Shown: positions 34,658 through 47,456 of the stretch, one piece after another
Layout: every line of letters starts with the position of its first letter
Position numbering within the stretch: the first letter of the stretch is position 1
Source: Jackrogersella multiformis
Lineage: Eukaryota > Ascomycota > Sordariomycetes > Xylariales > Hypoxylaceae
Assembly (NCBI GenBank): GCA_902806575.1
Contig: CADCXD010000008.1
Span: forward strand, 1,798,001 to 1,862,000
Length of the DNA: 64,000 bases
Direction of reading: 5' to 3'
Translations under genes and position numbers: made by a program
The notes under the pieces: generated by a model
Seen by the model: only the letters and a program-made list of their open reading frames with translations
What the model was told of the DNA's origin: nothing
The model's database searches: none

Positions 34658-37600
34658 ATGGCTACGAACAGTGAAGATGTCGACGGAATCGGTGAGAACT
34701 CGCCCACTGACAATGGTGAGGCGGATGAGCCGACACTGAGGCAGATCTCGGATCTTATGTCTTTTCTTGGAGAGCTGGATGATTCCTCAGAGGAGAATGA
34801 TGTCAAAATAAGGCAGCTCAAAGAGAGGCTCGACTCGTTAACACGAGATAAGATCAACATTCACACGAACTCTAATAGCCCTAACTACACTCTCTTGCGT
34901 ATTGAAGTTCGGCAAGGCCTTGTGCGGGCTACTGAAACTCTCCTCCAAGCAGGAGCCGACGCCCTAGCGACCGATGAGAATGAAGATACACCATTTCACA
35001 TAGCTGCCGAAAATGGTTATACAGGGATGGTGGAACGATTCCTTGAAAAATTCAAGCCGGGCCAGGTCGATACACCTGGGAAATGGAAGATGACAGCATT
35101 ACACCGCGCTGCCTGGAAGGGACATAAGGAAACTGTCAAAGTTCTACTTGATAAAGGCGCACAAGTTGACGTGAAAGACATAGATGGATGGACTCCATTG
35201 ATGGCAGCAACAATAGGGGGACACCCAACTAGCATGAGTACGTTACTACATGAGAGAGCGTATGACCAAGCGAATATCCAGGACAATGACGGTAAAACTC
35301 CACTCTTAGTGGCGATTGAAGATGATAATTTGGAGGGCGTGCATATATTGTTGGAACACATGCCCGATGAAAACAAACGTGACCCCGATGTATACCAGAG
35401 GCTCCTCTCGTATCAAACGTCAACTTCCAGGGAGGGAGTACCGGAAAGGCAAAGGTGCATACAAGAGTCCATCTTTGAAGCTCTAAAGGGCCAGGGAACT
35501 TTCGACGAGGCTCTTCTCTGGGCGGCAACGAATTCTGAAAGGCATGAAATCGCGAAAAAACTTCTTATCTCGGCCCTGGAGACGAACGAGCAGGAATCGT
35601 CTAGGGAGGTCAGCGTTATTGAGTTGGCTGCTCAACAAAATAACCCGGATGTACTCTGGTGGCTCATTGCGACTTCCCCACGCACCAGCGAAACTACCAA
35701 AAGCATCGAAAAAGCGCTGCCTGAAGCGGAATCTAAAAAAGGCAAGGCGGAACTAACGACCCAGCAAGAAGAGGGAATTGCCGCGACTTCGAAACGAAGT
35801 AAGCGCGTAAAAGAGAGCAAACCTGATGATAACGACCCGGCAGACGAAACCCAGACTAACGAATGGAGGCGTACAATAGACATCTTAATTGACCCTCCAA
35901 TCGCGCAAGTATATGAGGATAGTACTATTTTGGAGCTTCCGGAGTTGAAATTGAAATCGGAGCATCCCGATTTCTTGAAAAACTTTCCAACACTCATAGC
36001 CAGGTTCTACAAGGCAAAGCACGTCTCCCGTACTGTTCGACGGACGCGAAACATATACGATGCCATATATGACAAGGGCCACACGAGAATAATGACGACA
36101 GCAATCACCAATCTAAGGAGTACTCTTAAAAAGAACTTTGAGGAGAATAACAACGCCAAGTCTCGACTTGAAGCTATATATCATAAAGATACTTACCGGC
36201 TACGAATGTGTGTGTCCCTAAACATTTTATCTGGTTATTACTAATCAAAAATAGATCGGTTGGATGAAGGTAATAGAAATATGCCATTGATTTTGATTTC
36301 TTAGTTTTCTAATTCCGAGAATCGAAAAAGTTATTAACAACTTTCTTAGGACCTATTGTTGAGAATCATGTTCGATGAGCCAGTGGATAATAGAGCTGCC
36401 AGCTACCATAAGCTGAGCTCATTTTTGCAAAGTACTTGGTTTGAGATCTCAGATCGGACTTCCGAGTCACGCTTCATGAGACCGCAGTTTATGGAGAGCA
36501 TATCAGTTACATCCACTAGCAAGAGACAAGACGAAGGCTCACCGCCGAAACGATGTGAAGAACAAATATTAGCAGCTACTAACGACGCACAGCACGAAGA
36601 AGCGCAGAATCGTTTCGATCAAGAACCCAATGACCAAGAAGCCAAGGAGCAAGATAAAACGAAGGGGAAAAGGCAGGAAGAAGATGAATTCATCCCTAGC
36701 TCAGCTCTCTATGTAAGCATGCCACCTTGTTTCTTATCACCTTTGCTCTTACTCAGGTTCTAACCTGTGGAATTATAGATGCCATTTCTATTGTTCGCAA
36801 CACAGACAAATGACCTTAGTGATTCTCGTCAAGGTGAACTTTCGAGGAGATTGATAGAACTTTATCAAGATTCAGTGGTTCACAGCTCTGCGACTCTTGA
36901 TGAGGCGTACTATCATTTCGAATCTGAGGATAAGGACGCTCAAGATGACAGAAAAAAGCGAAATCGCTCTCAAGTTGTTACTAAGCAATTAAACCAAAAC
37001 AAAGAGCTGGAAAAGCTCCCACAGCACTGGCCGTTATTACGGGTTAATCAGATTTGGATTTGGACGATAGCTAACAGTAAGTTCAAATAAGTGTTATGTT
37101 AGATATTTTTCCTTACTAAAACGATGTGTTCAGAATGGGTGGTTAGCGCTACCTCACATCCAGTCGACGATATAGAACAGTCATGGCTTAATGGATTCAC
37201 CGAACACCTTAATAAACAAGTCGAGGCTGGAGGGGCTCAGTCTCAGCCGGGGTCTACCAAAGACATGATGAAAGCGATCGTAGATTATTGTATTGGAACC
37301 TACGAAAGGAGGCGAACTTACAAAGTTCCCAATTGCCAACATCCCACTTACCAAGACCCCCATGAATGGCAGGTCGGTCTGTCAATTCGCCAACTCTTTT
37401 CGGATCATATCAATTATATCGTATGTCAGGTTTCCTTCACTTTTACTGTATCCATGCTAATCGTTTAATAGGGACGACAGGAGACCAACCTCTTCAAAAA
37501 GTTTCAACACCTGGAAAAATCTAATACTTCCGGGCGTGAAAAAGAATTCAGGGAAGCTACCACCGAAGCTGAAAAGCTATTTGGCAAGATCAAAGATATC

Positions 37601-38541
37601 AATGATGAATTAAGCATTATCAGATCAATCGTAAACTATCAAGATATCGTCCAGGAGAAACTCTTTGACAAAGACTTAACGAATTCAGGCCTTGCTGCAA
37701 GCTACATTCTCACAGATATTACCGAAATGGAAAAGCTTGCACGTAGGATTCAGACTGGTGTAAGTTGTTCGTTTATTTGGGATTCATTATGATATTTACT
37801 TATATGAAATAACTTTAGGTCAATTCGACACTCTCCTTACTTCAAAGCGCGATAGCAAACTTCCAAGCAGAACAATCCATGAAACAGGCAGAACAATCCG
37901 TGAAACAAGGAGAAGAAGCTGCGAGACAAGGAAAAACGCTAATGGCGTTCACACTCATTACTACCGTGTTTGTAAGTCCTTGATATTCTGCGTTTCCGTT
38001 TAGATATCCAAGTCTTCGATTTTCTAACTCCCGTTAGCTGCCGCTGTCATTCCTTAGCTCTCTATTCGCGCTAGACGTTGACACATTCCAACAAACTCCT
38101 GCCTGGGCTTTTGGTATCATTTGTAAGTACTTTTGAGTAAACATGATATCCTTCTGGTTTCCAGTTTACTTATTAAGCTTGGCTCAGTCGGCGTTTCTTT
38201 GGCGTTTACCGCTCTTGCGTTCTGTGTCGCCTATTCAGATTTAGTCAAGAAATACATTCTCGAGTATATTATCAACGAGCTTAAGAATAAGTTTTGCGAG
38301 TATACCGACAAGAAGCAGAAGAGTAAGTTTCACGTATTGAAAAAAGTGAATGTGCTTTAAACATAACTCACCGAGCTAACATGCCTACAGGCAAAGTGAA
38401 AGATGAAGAGGCAGATCCGAGTAAGTAAATGCCTCTAGCAAAGGAACGGGGAAAGGATAGTGTTCAGATCAGTGTTCGCCAGTCGTCACCGAAGCGACCA
38501 GTAAGAGAACGGTATCTCTGGGAGACCGGACGGGATTGTGA
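34658..38541 (+). CDS. ankyrin-repeat protein with C-terminal CorA-like transmembrane domain
   Basis: Model of 11 exons: 34658-36211, 36255-36269, 36350-36712, 36779-37076, 37134-37420, 37472-37759, 37819-37971, 38038-38126, 38165-38322, 38391-38420, 38483-38541 (1097 aa). Residues about 75-245 are four to five ankyrin repeats (DTPFHIAAENGYTGMVERFL, MTALHRAAWKGHKETVKVLL, GWTPLMAATIGGH, GKTPLLVAIEDDN). A charged linker follows, then the CorA-like region: MPFLLFATQTND, a helical stalk (RSIVNYQDIVQEKLF), and two TM segments, LPLSFLSSLFALDVD and IKLGSVGVSLAFTALAF. CorA proteins move Mg2+, but the GMN selectivity motif after TM1 is absent (FALDVD), so transport is doubtful; sensing or signalling is possible. 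Two introns (43 and 38 bp) are unusually short: the frame is kept only with poor donors, which may mean frame damage. Confidence 0.75.
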
Positions 38542-38691
38542 GTTTTCTAGATTTCATAGTCGAATAAAATAGATTTCAGCACTATCGACCGCCCTAGTTT
38601 ATACAGCGTTACTTGTGTTCCTCAGTACCTATAGTTGAACCTCCTATGCAGACTGCCCTTCCCGTATTAAATGTCGGATAGGGGTAGGTGT

Positions 38692-40597
38692 TTACAACCG
38701 ACTCTTCTCAGGCCGCCACATCTCGTTCAGCAGACGACTCGCATTGACCCTCTCTGGCCGCGCCTCGTCCAACGACGCGATACCAAGAAGCCTCATGCCC
38801 ATAACCAGCTCCTCGGCAAGTACTGCGCAAAAGTCGCATTAGCAGAGCAAACTAAGTTACCTAGGTACCTAAGATCTCGAACCGGCCAAGCAGACACGAT
38901 AACGGTAGCAGTAATAGGCACAAAGAGAAACGGGACTTACTATCAATACAGCGCTCCACGCCCCTAGCCCCGTACGCGCCCAGCGCGTAGAAGAAAGGGC
39001 GGCCGACGCCCACGGCGGTGGCCCCCAGGCATATCGCCTTCAGGACGTCGGCGCCGTCGCGCAGGCCGCCGTCGACGTAGATCTCCAGGCGCCCCAGCAC
39101 CTCGGGCGCGTGGGCGCGGATCTCGAGGAGCGTGGTCAGGGCGTCGGGCGCGGTGTGGGCCTGGCGGCCGCCGTGGTTGCTCAGGAGCACGCCGCGGCAG
39201 CCGTGCCGCAGCGCCAGCCGCGCGTCCTCGGCGCACTGCACCCCCTTCAGCACCACCGGCTCGCCCCACTGCTCCTGGACCCACGCGATGTCCGCCCACG
39301 ACAGCGACGCCTCGAAGTGTCCCGGCACTGCATCAGGGAGAGTTAGTAATCGCTTCTTTGGTGCTAGGCATGTCTTAGGAGGGACAACTCCTTGGCTAGC
39401 CTAATTAGGAGTGTTTGGCTCCTAAGACAGGCTAAGGAGGGCCACAAGGAACTCTCGATGTTACATACACACGTGGCTCCGGCGCCCGAACCCCGCCTCC
39501 TCCGCCGCGCGCTCCAGCCCGACCTCCAGCGCCTCCGCCGCCTGCAGCCGGCGGTCCGCCGTGCGCTTGCCGAGCACCGGCGTGTCCACCGTGACCCACA
39601 AGCTGCGGTACCCGGCGGCCTTCGCGCGGCGGATGCGCGCCGCGGTGATCGCGCGGTCCATGTGCACGTACAGCTGGAAGTGCAGCTGCGAGGGCGGGAA
39701 GTCAGTCTGCGTTGCTTCTAACCTGCGCTGCTCGTCGCGCAGCGCCGCGGCGATGGCCTCCGTGGGCTGCGTGGACACGGTGCTGACGAGGGCGTGGGCG
39801 CCGCGGCGCGCCAGGCCGCGCACGAGCTCGGCCTCGCCGCCGGCGTGGGCGCGGCCCAGCTGCCCCATGGCCGACAGGTAGAAGGGGAAGGGCGAGGGGC
39901 GGCCGCAGATGGCGGCGCGCGCGGACACGCGGGACACGTCGCGCAGCACGCGCGGCCGGAAGCTGACGCGCGACCACGACGACAGGTTGCCCCGCAGCGA
40001 GAGCCCCGAGTTGGCGGAGCTCGAGACGTACGACAGCGCGCTGGTCGACAGCGCGCCCTTCGCCGCGGCCTCGAAGTCCGACGCCGTGACGCAGTGCGCG
40101 ATGTGCGGCGGTGCGTTGGGTGTTGGGTCCGCAGCCGGGTCCGCTGACACGGAGGATGGCGGAGATGGAGGCGGAGGCGGGGTTGCCGCCGGCTTGCTTG
40201 CTGACGCCGTCGGAAGCGAGGCGAGTTCTGCGGGGTCCATCTCGCCGATGAAGCTCCCCTTCGGCAGGTATTCCAGGACGTCCGGGGAATGGACGGCGCG
40301 GAACTCGGGGGTGGCGTCCTGTTTCCGGTGTTAGATATTCATATGTAATACGTACAGTACAGTGTACCTAAGTATAATAAGTTGCACCGCATTATTTTTA
40401 TCTTGGAATTTGAGAGTAGTCTTTATAGAGTTGTTTATTCAAGTTGTACGTACCCGTCCGCCCTGTTTCACTAGAATAGCTGTGCCACCTGGGTGGTGTT
40501 CTAGGTATGGTGTCACATCGTACACCTTGCCGTCTATGACAATCCAGCACGAGGAAGTCGTAATATGCTTTGCGACTTCGGCGGCGCTTAACCCCAT
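38692..40597 (-). CDS. flavocytochrome b2-type L-lactate dehydrogenase (cytochrome b5 + FMN domain)
   Basis: Four exons, 40597-40454, 40318-39469, 39327-38941 and 38822-38692, give 503 aa with phases matching at every junction. Residues 1-80 are a cytochrome b5 domain with the heme motif HHPGG (His35) and the second ligand candidate His58 (AVHSPDVLEYLPKG). The FMN-dependent alpha-hydroxyacid dehydrogenase barrel follows after a Pro-rich linker (TPPPPPSPPSS): PFPFYLSAMGQLG, QLHFQLYVHMDR, GYRSLWVTVDTPVLGKR, GVLLSNHGGRQ (catalytic His), IYVDGGLRDGADVLKA, GATAVGVGRPFFYAL, and a final helix with EELVMGMRLLGIASLDE. Yeast Cyb2 oxidises L-lactate in the mitochondrial intermembrane space and passes electrons to cytochrome c; no clear presequence is visible here, so location and exact hydroxy acid are open. 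The coding region is very GC-rich. Confidence 0.9.
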
Positions 40598-41923
40598 CGT
40601 TATTATGTATTTGTATTTCTATATCAGCATTGATTCCTAAGAAGCCTTGAGTTTCCTGGGTGGTCTAATACGTAGCTAATTCGTCTGGCCAGATTATGCT
40701 AGGTATCTAGGTTAATGCAGATGAAGATAAATTATATTAGAAATCGAATCACTATCTACCTTAGCTATCTAGGTAGGCACTGCCAACTATTTATACGTTG
40801 TATAACTTACCACGGTAGAGATATCCCAAACCCGGCTTCGCTCGGACACCCCCCGGTCCCCTCGTAAAAGGGGGGCGTGTGTTAATGCCGATTTACTTCC
40901 CAACCCCGCAATATTCATAATCCTCGACCTATTTCGCCATTTTCGTTGCAATCACCCTATCAACTATCACGGCATTAGTTCGAGTAAAGCCTGATTGGTA
41001 GGCTGCCAACTAACTAGGATCAAATCGGGTCCTATGCTGCCTATCTAGGATAAGTATTCCCCTTCGAGATCTATACTATAGTAGAGATTACCGTTTAACT
41101 CACACAAGCCGGCGATGGGTAGGTAGACTAATTGTAGAAATTATGAGTTGACTTTACATTCCAACTACTTACCTAGATACACCTTAGGTTAGCAACATTG
41201 CACTAATTTGATTGTTGGGGTTCTTTGGTTTTTAATTTTTGGTTTTGTAGGTAGGTACATACCTAAGGTATAGTTACGCTCCCGAGATAACAAGAGGTAC
41301 TGTGTGGTTGTCTTGTAGACTGTAGGTGCACACTGCTTCCAATTAATAGGAATACCACGGCATAGGAAGGTTGTATAGCATTAATGACACTAGTCTCCGA
41401 GTTAGTATTATTATATTTAATCACTTATATTTGACCAAACCTGAAAGGGGCTTATTGATTCGGTTTTGGATGTGGTAGATAGACTTCTGCCAGAAATACC
41501 ATACCTTTTTCTATCATGATGTGGCTTCTAGCATGATGTTTTCCTGAATCGGTTGGTGTTTCTAATGGGTTGTAATGCATCATAATGATAGAACTCAAAG
41601 GAGATGGCGACACACTTACCTCGAGATAGATAGCTGCTTACTAAAAGCATCAAACAACTTATGAAAATTTTGGTCAAAAGAAGCATCACGATGTCAACCT
41701 AGGAAACATAAAAAAATCAACGTATCTGTATTCTGTGATGAGAAGCCAGGTGTCTATAAGCAATGCTCGGCCATCCACTGCAAAGTATTCATGCTCCTGT
41801 CATTAACCAACCGAAATTCACTCCTACGCCCCTCATAACTTCGTGCGGTATATCACTACCGCATGTTGGTGAAAGCCCGAAAAAAGCCATTCAAATCAGG
41901 CGCGACTGGCAACGAAGTGAGGC
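40598..41923. other. intergenic, no gene seen
   Basis: About 1.3 kb with TAGGTAGGT runs and a short GC-rich patch near 40843-40870. No coding signal. Confidence 0.55.
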
Positions 41924-42980
41924 TTAATGGGCCATGACCTCTTGGAGCTTAGATGACTCGCCGGCTGGCTTCTCGTCGACCTCCATGGCATCGTCGCCAC
42001 CCTCGACGGCCTCGCCTTCGGCTTCCTCCTCGAGTTCATCCTCACTTTCATTCTCGAGATCGACACTGCCTTCCTCGGACAATTCGTCCTCTTCGGCAGG
42101 CTCTCCATTCTCCTCAACGCCTGCCATCTCCGCATCTCCATCGGCAGCGACGACGGCGGCACTGGCCACGCCAGCGGTCTCGGCGGCAGCTTCAACTCCC
42201 TCCTCCTCCTCGGCATCATCCTCGAGCTCATCGGCTCCGTACTCGTCATCGTCGGGTTGGAGATCTGCCTCTGGTTGCTCTGGAGGGAACTCGGGGGGCG
42301 CAGATGCCTCGGAATCCCTACCTCAAAGTTAGCATGCACGTAATAAATACAATCATTTAATCACAACGAGTGATGAAGTATCGACGTACCACTTGATGGC
42401 AAAGCGTGTAACTCTTGGCTTGTCGGCTAGCACGTTGCGGCGGATCTTCTCGACAATGGGCTTGGCTGGGGGATCAGCGTTCAGCTCGTCCGACTCGTAT
42501 TCATTGTTGACGTAGTATCCGACTCGAACGAACTCGCGACCGTCGTAAGAGCAGGTCAGAAGGACCACAGTGACACCGAGGATGTCAGCATCGGGGATAC
42601 GGTTGGTCTTGGGAGCATCCGCTTCGAAGATGAACTTGTTGACACCGACGGGGATGGGACCGACGAGGAGAGAGTCGAGCTCTTGGTCGTATTGGTCGCT
42701 ATCGGTCAAGGTCAGTACTAGGTAGGTAAACAAGGAAAAGCGCAAATGGCGACTTGGACTTACGAGGTCGCAGAACCGACGTAAGTCAACTTCCACTCCA
42801 AGTCTAGGCCACAGTTAATTATTTTGGCATTCGAGAATAGTACGGATTTTATATTGCGGTAGAATATATACCTTTCTCAAGCTGCTCGAGACATTCGAAT
42901 GTTATCTCGAACACATAGTTGTCGGTGAACTTGGCAGGGTTGTTCAAGATATTGACGCCGAGTAGGGAAACGACCGACAT
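41924..42980 (-). CDS. asf1: histone H3-H4 chaperone ASF1
   Basis: Four exons, 42980-42872, 42803-42764, 42698-42390 and 42317-41924, give 283 aa; the phases (1, 2, 2) all agree. Residues 1-155 are the conserved immunoglobulin-like core, starting MSVVSLLGVNILNNPAKF and containing ITFECLEQLEKDLEWKLTYV, YDQELDSLLVGPIPVG, GVTVVLLTCSYDGREFVRVG, NEYESDELNADPPAKP and PRVTRFAIKW. The remainder is a long acidic Glu/Asp-rich tail typical of fungal ASF1. The protein passes H3-H4 dimers to CAF-1 and HIR in the nucleus during replication-coupled and replication-independent assembly. It is divergent from RNA14. No anomaly seen. Confidence 0.97.
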
Positions 42981-44107
42981 CTTGACAGTTGTAGCGGTGT
43001 AGTCTTGTAAAATGTGTTATGTTAAGAAGTAAAACGTGAAAAAACTGAAGTTGTAAAAGAGTCAGCGGTTGAAGAGGATCGAATTAATTTGTGGTGTGAG
43101 AGAGGAAATGTGGTTGTCGGTGGGGGGAGCGTTGGCGGTGGATAAGTTGGGATAAGTTGTTTATTTTGCGATGAAGGCCCAGCGTAAATTGTACTAAGTC
43201 ACTTTTCCATCTTGGTGAGCAGGGGTCCCTATTTTTTCAAGGAAGGAAACGCGCTTCTGTGTAGTAAAGCGCGTTCAGTGCTTGCATGTGTGGGAAGCAG
43301 CACCCGTGCCGTATAGAGGCCTGTGCGCTTATATATACTTAGGTACCTATGTACATGACTTGGCAGCTTAGGGCAGCTACACTAGACCCCACTCGAAGAC
43401 AGCTAGCATCAGTAGGTAGGTAGTACCTAGATACGTACCTAGGTAGATAGGTATGTACCTAGGTACCTTTCAAATATAGTGCTGGTACCTAGGTACAAGT
43501 ACCAATGATTTTAAGCCGCGCTAGACCCTTACCAGCTAGCCTACAATCGCAGATCTTTGCTTGTCGTTAGTAGCGCCATTGTTTTCTCAGTGGAAGCTCC
43601 AGATCCAAACTTGTTGAAACCTTTCAACTTTTCCATTGTCCCTCGATTTTTAATTTCTATTCGCGCATCATTTTCGCCGCCCTCCATTAATGCCGATCGA
43701 TAATTATTCAAGACTGGGACAAGCCAGAGTGCTGAATTCAATACAGAGTGCCCCGCTCGACTTACATTCATCGACTATTTCTATTTTATCGAATTCCTTT
43801 TGAGCAGCTTGGAGTGAGTGATAGGTAGTTAGTTGGGCACTGGTTTCATCGACACTGCACGGTAGCAAGATTTAACGATCGAGAGAGCCTGCGACTTTCG
43901 GTTTATGAGGAAAGACCGATACTTATTCAGTACAGCTCATTCATTACGGTTCGCGCACATTGATGTGGTAGTGTCTCCCGCGTGGGATTATTTCTCATCA
44001 GCAGGACCTATCTTTCAAGTCCGACATCGTATTCGCCTTTTAACTTACATTCCCCAACACCGCAACTTCGATATCTAACTTCTTACCGATCTACGATCCT
44101 TCCTGCC
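42981..44107. promoter_or_regulatory. shared divergent promoter region of ASF1 and RNA14
   Basis: 1.1 kb between the two divergent start codons. It holds a cluster of CCTAGGTACC-type palindromes (about 43340-43500) and pyrimidine-rich stretches just upstream of the RNA14 ATG, but no confidently assignable factor site. A 76-codon frame on the minus strand at 43541-43771 has no family resemblance. Confidence 0.4.
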
Positions 44108-47100
44108 ATGGCTTCCGAAGATACAGGAGACGCCCTTCCCCAACAGGATGGTGCTCCCGTATGGAGCGCGAATGGATGGAATGGTGCTGATGACCAGACC
44201 TTAGCCGATGACGATGACGGTGGAGAATATGATCCCGAATCTGTCACGATTACTTCTGTACCCGCACCTATTGTCGAGCGACCTATCGTCGAGCGCCCTA
44301 CCTCTGAATCCCCTCGTCCATCAAAGAAGCCTAAGACAGCAGGAGGCTTTATTATCGAAAACTCCTCGGATGACGAAGATGATAGTCCAACTCCGGCTCC
44401 AAGCCACGCGTCAAACACTCTAAAGCCTGTTCCTTCAGAGGCGCAAGCTCTTCCTTTTAGTCATCCGCCTCTTCCGCAAACTACTCCCCTCCAAGATGTC
44501 GCGAGCAACTCCCCTCCTCCCCAGACAAGCAATGAGCCTGTTCCCTCGGCCGCCACGCCTACGCCCGCAACCGCTAATGCGGCACGCCTGAGACTCCCCG
44601 CTGATATTGTCGGTTTCCTCGAAGATCGTGTCAAGGACGACCCCCGCGGGGACATCGAGGCTTGGTTGGCTCTCATTGATGAGCAAAAGCGACGTCACAA
44701 GATTGAGGATGCGCGAGCTGTATATGAGCGCTTCTTGAAGGTGTTCCCCCAGGCCGTAAGTACCTAATCTTTGCCATTTATTGTCTGTGGTGCTAATTGC
44801 TTCCTAGGCGGAGATATGGGTCGCGTACCTTGACATGGAGCTTAGTCTCGATAACACTGCCGAAGCCGAGTCCATTTTCACTCGCACGTTACGTGCCATA
44901 CCCGACGTTCAGCTTTGGACATGGTATCTGAATTACATACGCCGTAGAAACGACCTGAACGACTCGACTGGTAGAGCTCGGCAGACCGTCAGTCAGTCGT
45001 ACGAATTCGTCCTCAACAACATCGGTCAGGATCGAGACGCAGGAAACATATGGCAAGATTACATACAGTTCATCAAGACCGGGCCTGGCCAGGTTGGTGG
45101 TACAGGTTGGCAAGATCAGCAGAAGATGGACGTTCTCCGTAAAGCTTACCAACGCGCTATCTCTATTCCTATGGCGAGTGTGAACCTTCTGTGGAAGGAG
45201 TACGATCAGTTCGAGATGGGGTTGAACAAGATGACGGTGAGTTGTAGTTCCATTCAGACTCGCGGAGACATTGCTAATATATCATAGGGACGGAAGTTTC
45301 TTCAGGAACGATCTCCATCCTATATGACCGCAAGAAGCGCCAACACTCATCTGGAGAACATCACACGGGGACTTAAACGAACAACTCTCCCTCGACTGCC
45401 CCCGGCGCCTGGCTTCGAGGGCGAGCAGGATTATCTTGAACAGGTTCGACTATGGAAGGCCTGGATCTCTTGGGAGAAGAATGATCCTCTCGTCTTGCAG
45501 ACTGATGATCCAACCACATATCGACAGCGTGTCCTACAAGTATACAAGCAAGCCCTGATGGCATTGCGCTTTTGGCCGGAACTCTGGGTTGACGCCGCCG
45601 AGTGGTGTTTTGACAACAATATTATCGGCGATGATGGTCAGGACTCAGGTCTCCAATTCCTCATTGATGGCCTTGAGGCTAATCCTGAGAGCTTTCTATT
45701 GGCCCTCAAGCATGCCGATCGCATCGAGTCTACACAAGCTGCTCGTGAGGACGACGCCGACAAGGCTGCTCTTGTGCAAGCAATCAGGGAACCTTGTGAT
45801 CGGGTTCTTGAAACTCTTTATGGAATGGTGAAAAAGTTGAAAGATCAGGAAACTACAACTGTTGCCAAGATTGAGGAGGAAGCCCTTGAGTCTGCTGCTA
45901 CGGTGAACGCAGATGTGGATGAAGAGGATGAGGGCGAAATCAAGGAGAAGCCCTCTACAGAGGCTATAAAGAAAGCCAAGATCAAAGCCATACAGGATGG
46001 CTTCGGTGCTCAGATCCAGATGTTATCGCAGCATATAACTTACGTCTGGATTTCCCTCGCACGCGTCTATCGCAGGCTACAAGGACAGGGGCATGGTAGG
46101 AGCACTCCATCTGTAGGACTAAGAGGAGTTTTTATCGAAGCTCGACAGAAAGGCCGCCTAACTAGTGATATCTACGTTGAAGTCTCAAATATGGAGTGGG
46201 ATATTTACCAGGATGGGGTTGGTACGAAGATTTACGAGCGTGGCGCAAAACTCTTCCCTGATCAAGAGGATTACTTTGTTGAATACCTGAAGCACCTTCA
46301 CGCAAAGCGTGATTTCACTAGTGAGTACCCAACCTATCTTAGCCGCGTAGCGAAGCCCACCTAACACAGTCCAGATGCCCGAGTTGTCTTCTCCCAAACC
46401 GTCAAGCGGTTCAAGGAGAAACCCGAGCTGATTCCTAAATTGAAGCCTATCTATACGTATTTTCACGGATATGAGGCTCGATACGGTGAGCTGGCGCAAG
46501 TGAAAGAGCTCGAGAAGCAGATGGCGGAGTTGTTCCCAGAAGACTCCGGCCTTACACACTTTTCAGCTAGATTTGCTACGAGCAGATTCAACCCTGTCAC
46601 AGCTCGAGTCATCATTTCACCAATGAGACAGATGCGCCCCAGGGGTGTTATGCAATCCGTTGAACAGCCGTCCGTCTCCGCCCGCAGCAGCCCTCGGCCC
46701 ATGCCACAAACTGAGCGAAGTCCCCCGCCGCAGTTTTTGCAGGCTGTCAACTCTCCTAAACGGCCGTTCCAATCTGATGAGCAGGACGAGTATCCACCCC
46801 GCAAGGTGGCCCGTGGGGCTTCTCCCCTCAAAGGTGCGGCCGGTCGACGGCTCGATCAGCAACGACGAGCACAGCAGGGCCAGGGCACTTCCTCGTATAC
46901 TAGTGCTCCTACCCCTATTCCCAGGGACCTTTCTTTCCTCCTTGGTTTGATTCCTCCTGCCGAGGCTTACCGTGGCCATCATTTCAGTACGGACGGAATG
47001 GTACGCTTGGTTCAAAACACCTCGGTGCCTAGTTACGGCGAATGGAAAGCTCAGAGGGATAGCGCCTCGCGCAATAACCCACCGAGCTCATCCAACGTAC

Positions 47101-47456
47101 ACCCTGGGCAAGCCTCGTCTGAATATCAGCCATACCAGTATTCTAACCGAGACTCACCGGGCCCATCTGCTCGGCCCGCTAGTCCCTTTGGCGGGATGAC
47201 GCGTGGAATGACCCAGGTGTCTGCGCCCTACCGGAATTCGCCACTTCGACCCGGTTCGAGCGGGTCATACGAACCACCACCAGCTGTGTACCAGGCTCCC
47301 ACTACGGGCCAGTTCAATCCGTTGGCGCAGAACCTTGCCCCTGGAAATGCTGGGTTCTCAGGGTGGCAAGGAGGCTACGCACCTCCTACGCAGTATAACA
47401 TTGCACCACCACCACCTCAACAACACGCGCAGCAGTATGGCGGATATTATCAGTGA
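44108..47456 (+). CDS. rna14: mRNA 3'-end-processing protein RNA14 (CstF-77 homologue)
   Basis: Four exons, 44108-44755, 44808-45236, 45288-46320 and 46375-47456, give 1063 aa with exact phases. The start was set at 44108 because its context (tgccATGG) is good and the product begins MASEDTGDALPQQDG; the frame is open upstream without support. Residues 1-165 are acidic and Pro/Ser-rich; about 170-700 form HAT repeats and the Suf domain (IVGFLEDRVKDDPRGDIEAW, ARAVYERFLKVFPQAAEIWV, WLWKEYDQFE-like blocks, DYFVEYLKHLHAKRD); the C-terminal third is Pro/Gln/Gly-rich with a conserved short block PTPIPRDLSFLLGLIPPAEA, probably the Rna15-binding monkeytail region. It scaffolds cleavage factor IA for pre-mRNA cleavage and polyadenylation in the nucleus. 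Confidence 0.95.

Noticed and set aside
39469..40334. Several + strand frames opposite the lactate dehydrogenase
   Set aside because: Antisense shadows of GC-rich coding sequence; the minus strand gives a complete b5-FMN protein.
41934..42360. Ser/Thr-rich + strand frame near the ASF1 3' end
   Set aside because: Complement of the acidic ASF1 tail (Glu/Asp codons read antisense as Ser/Leu).
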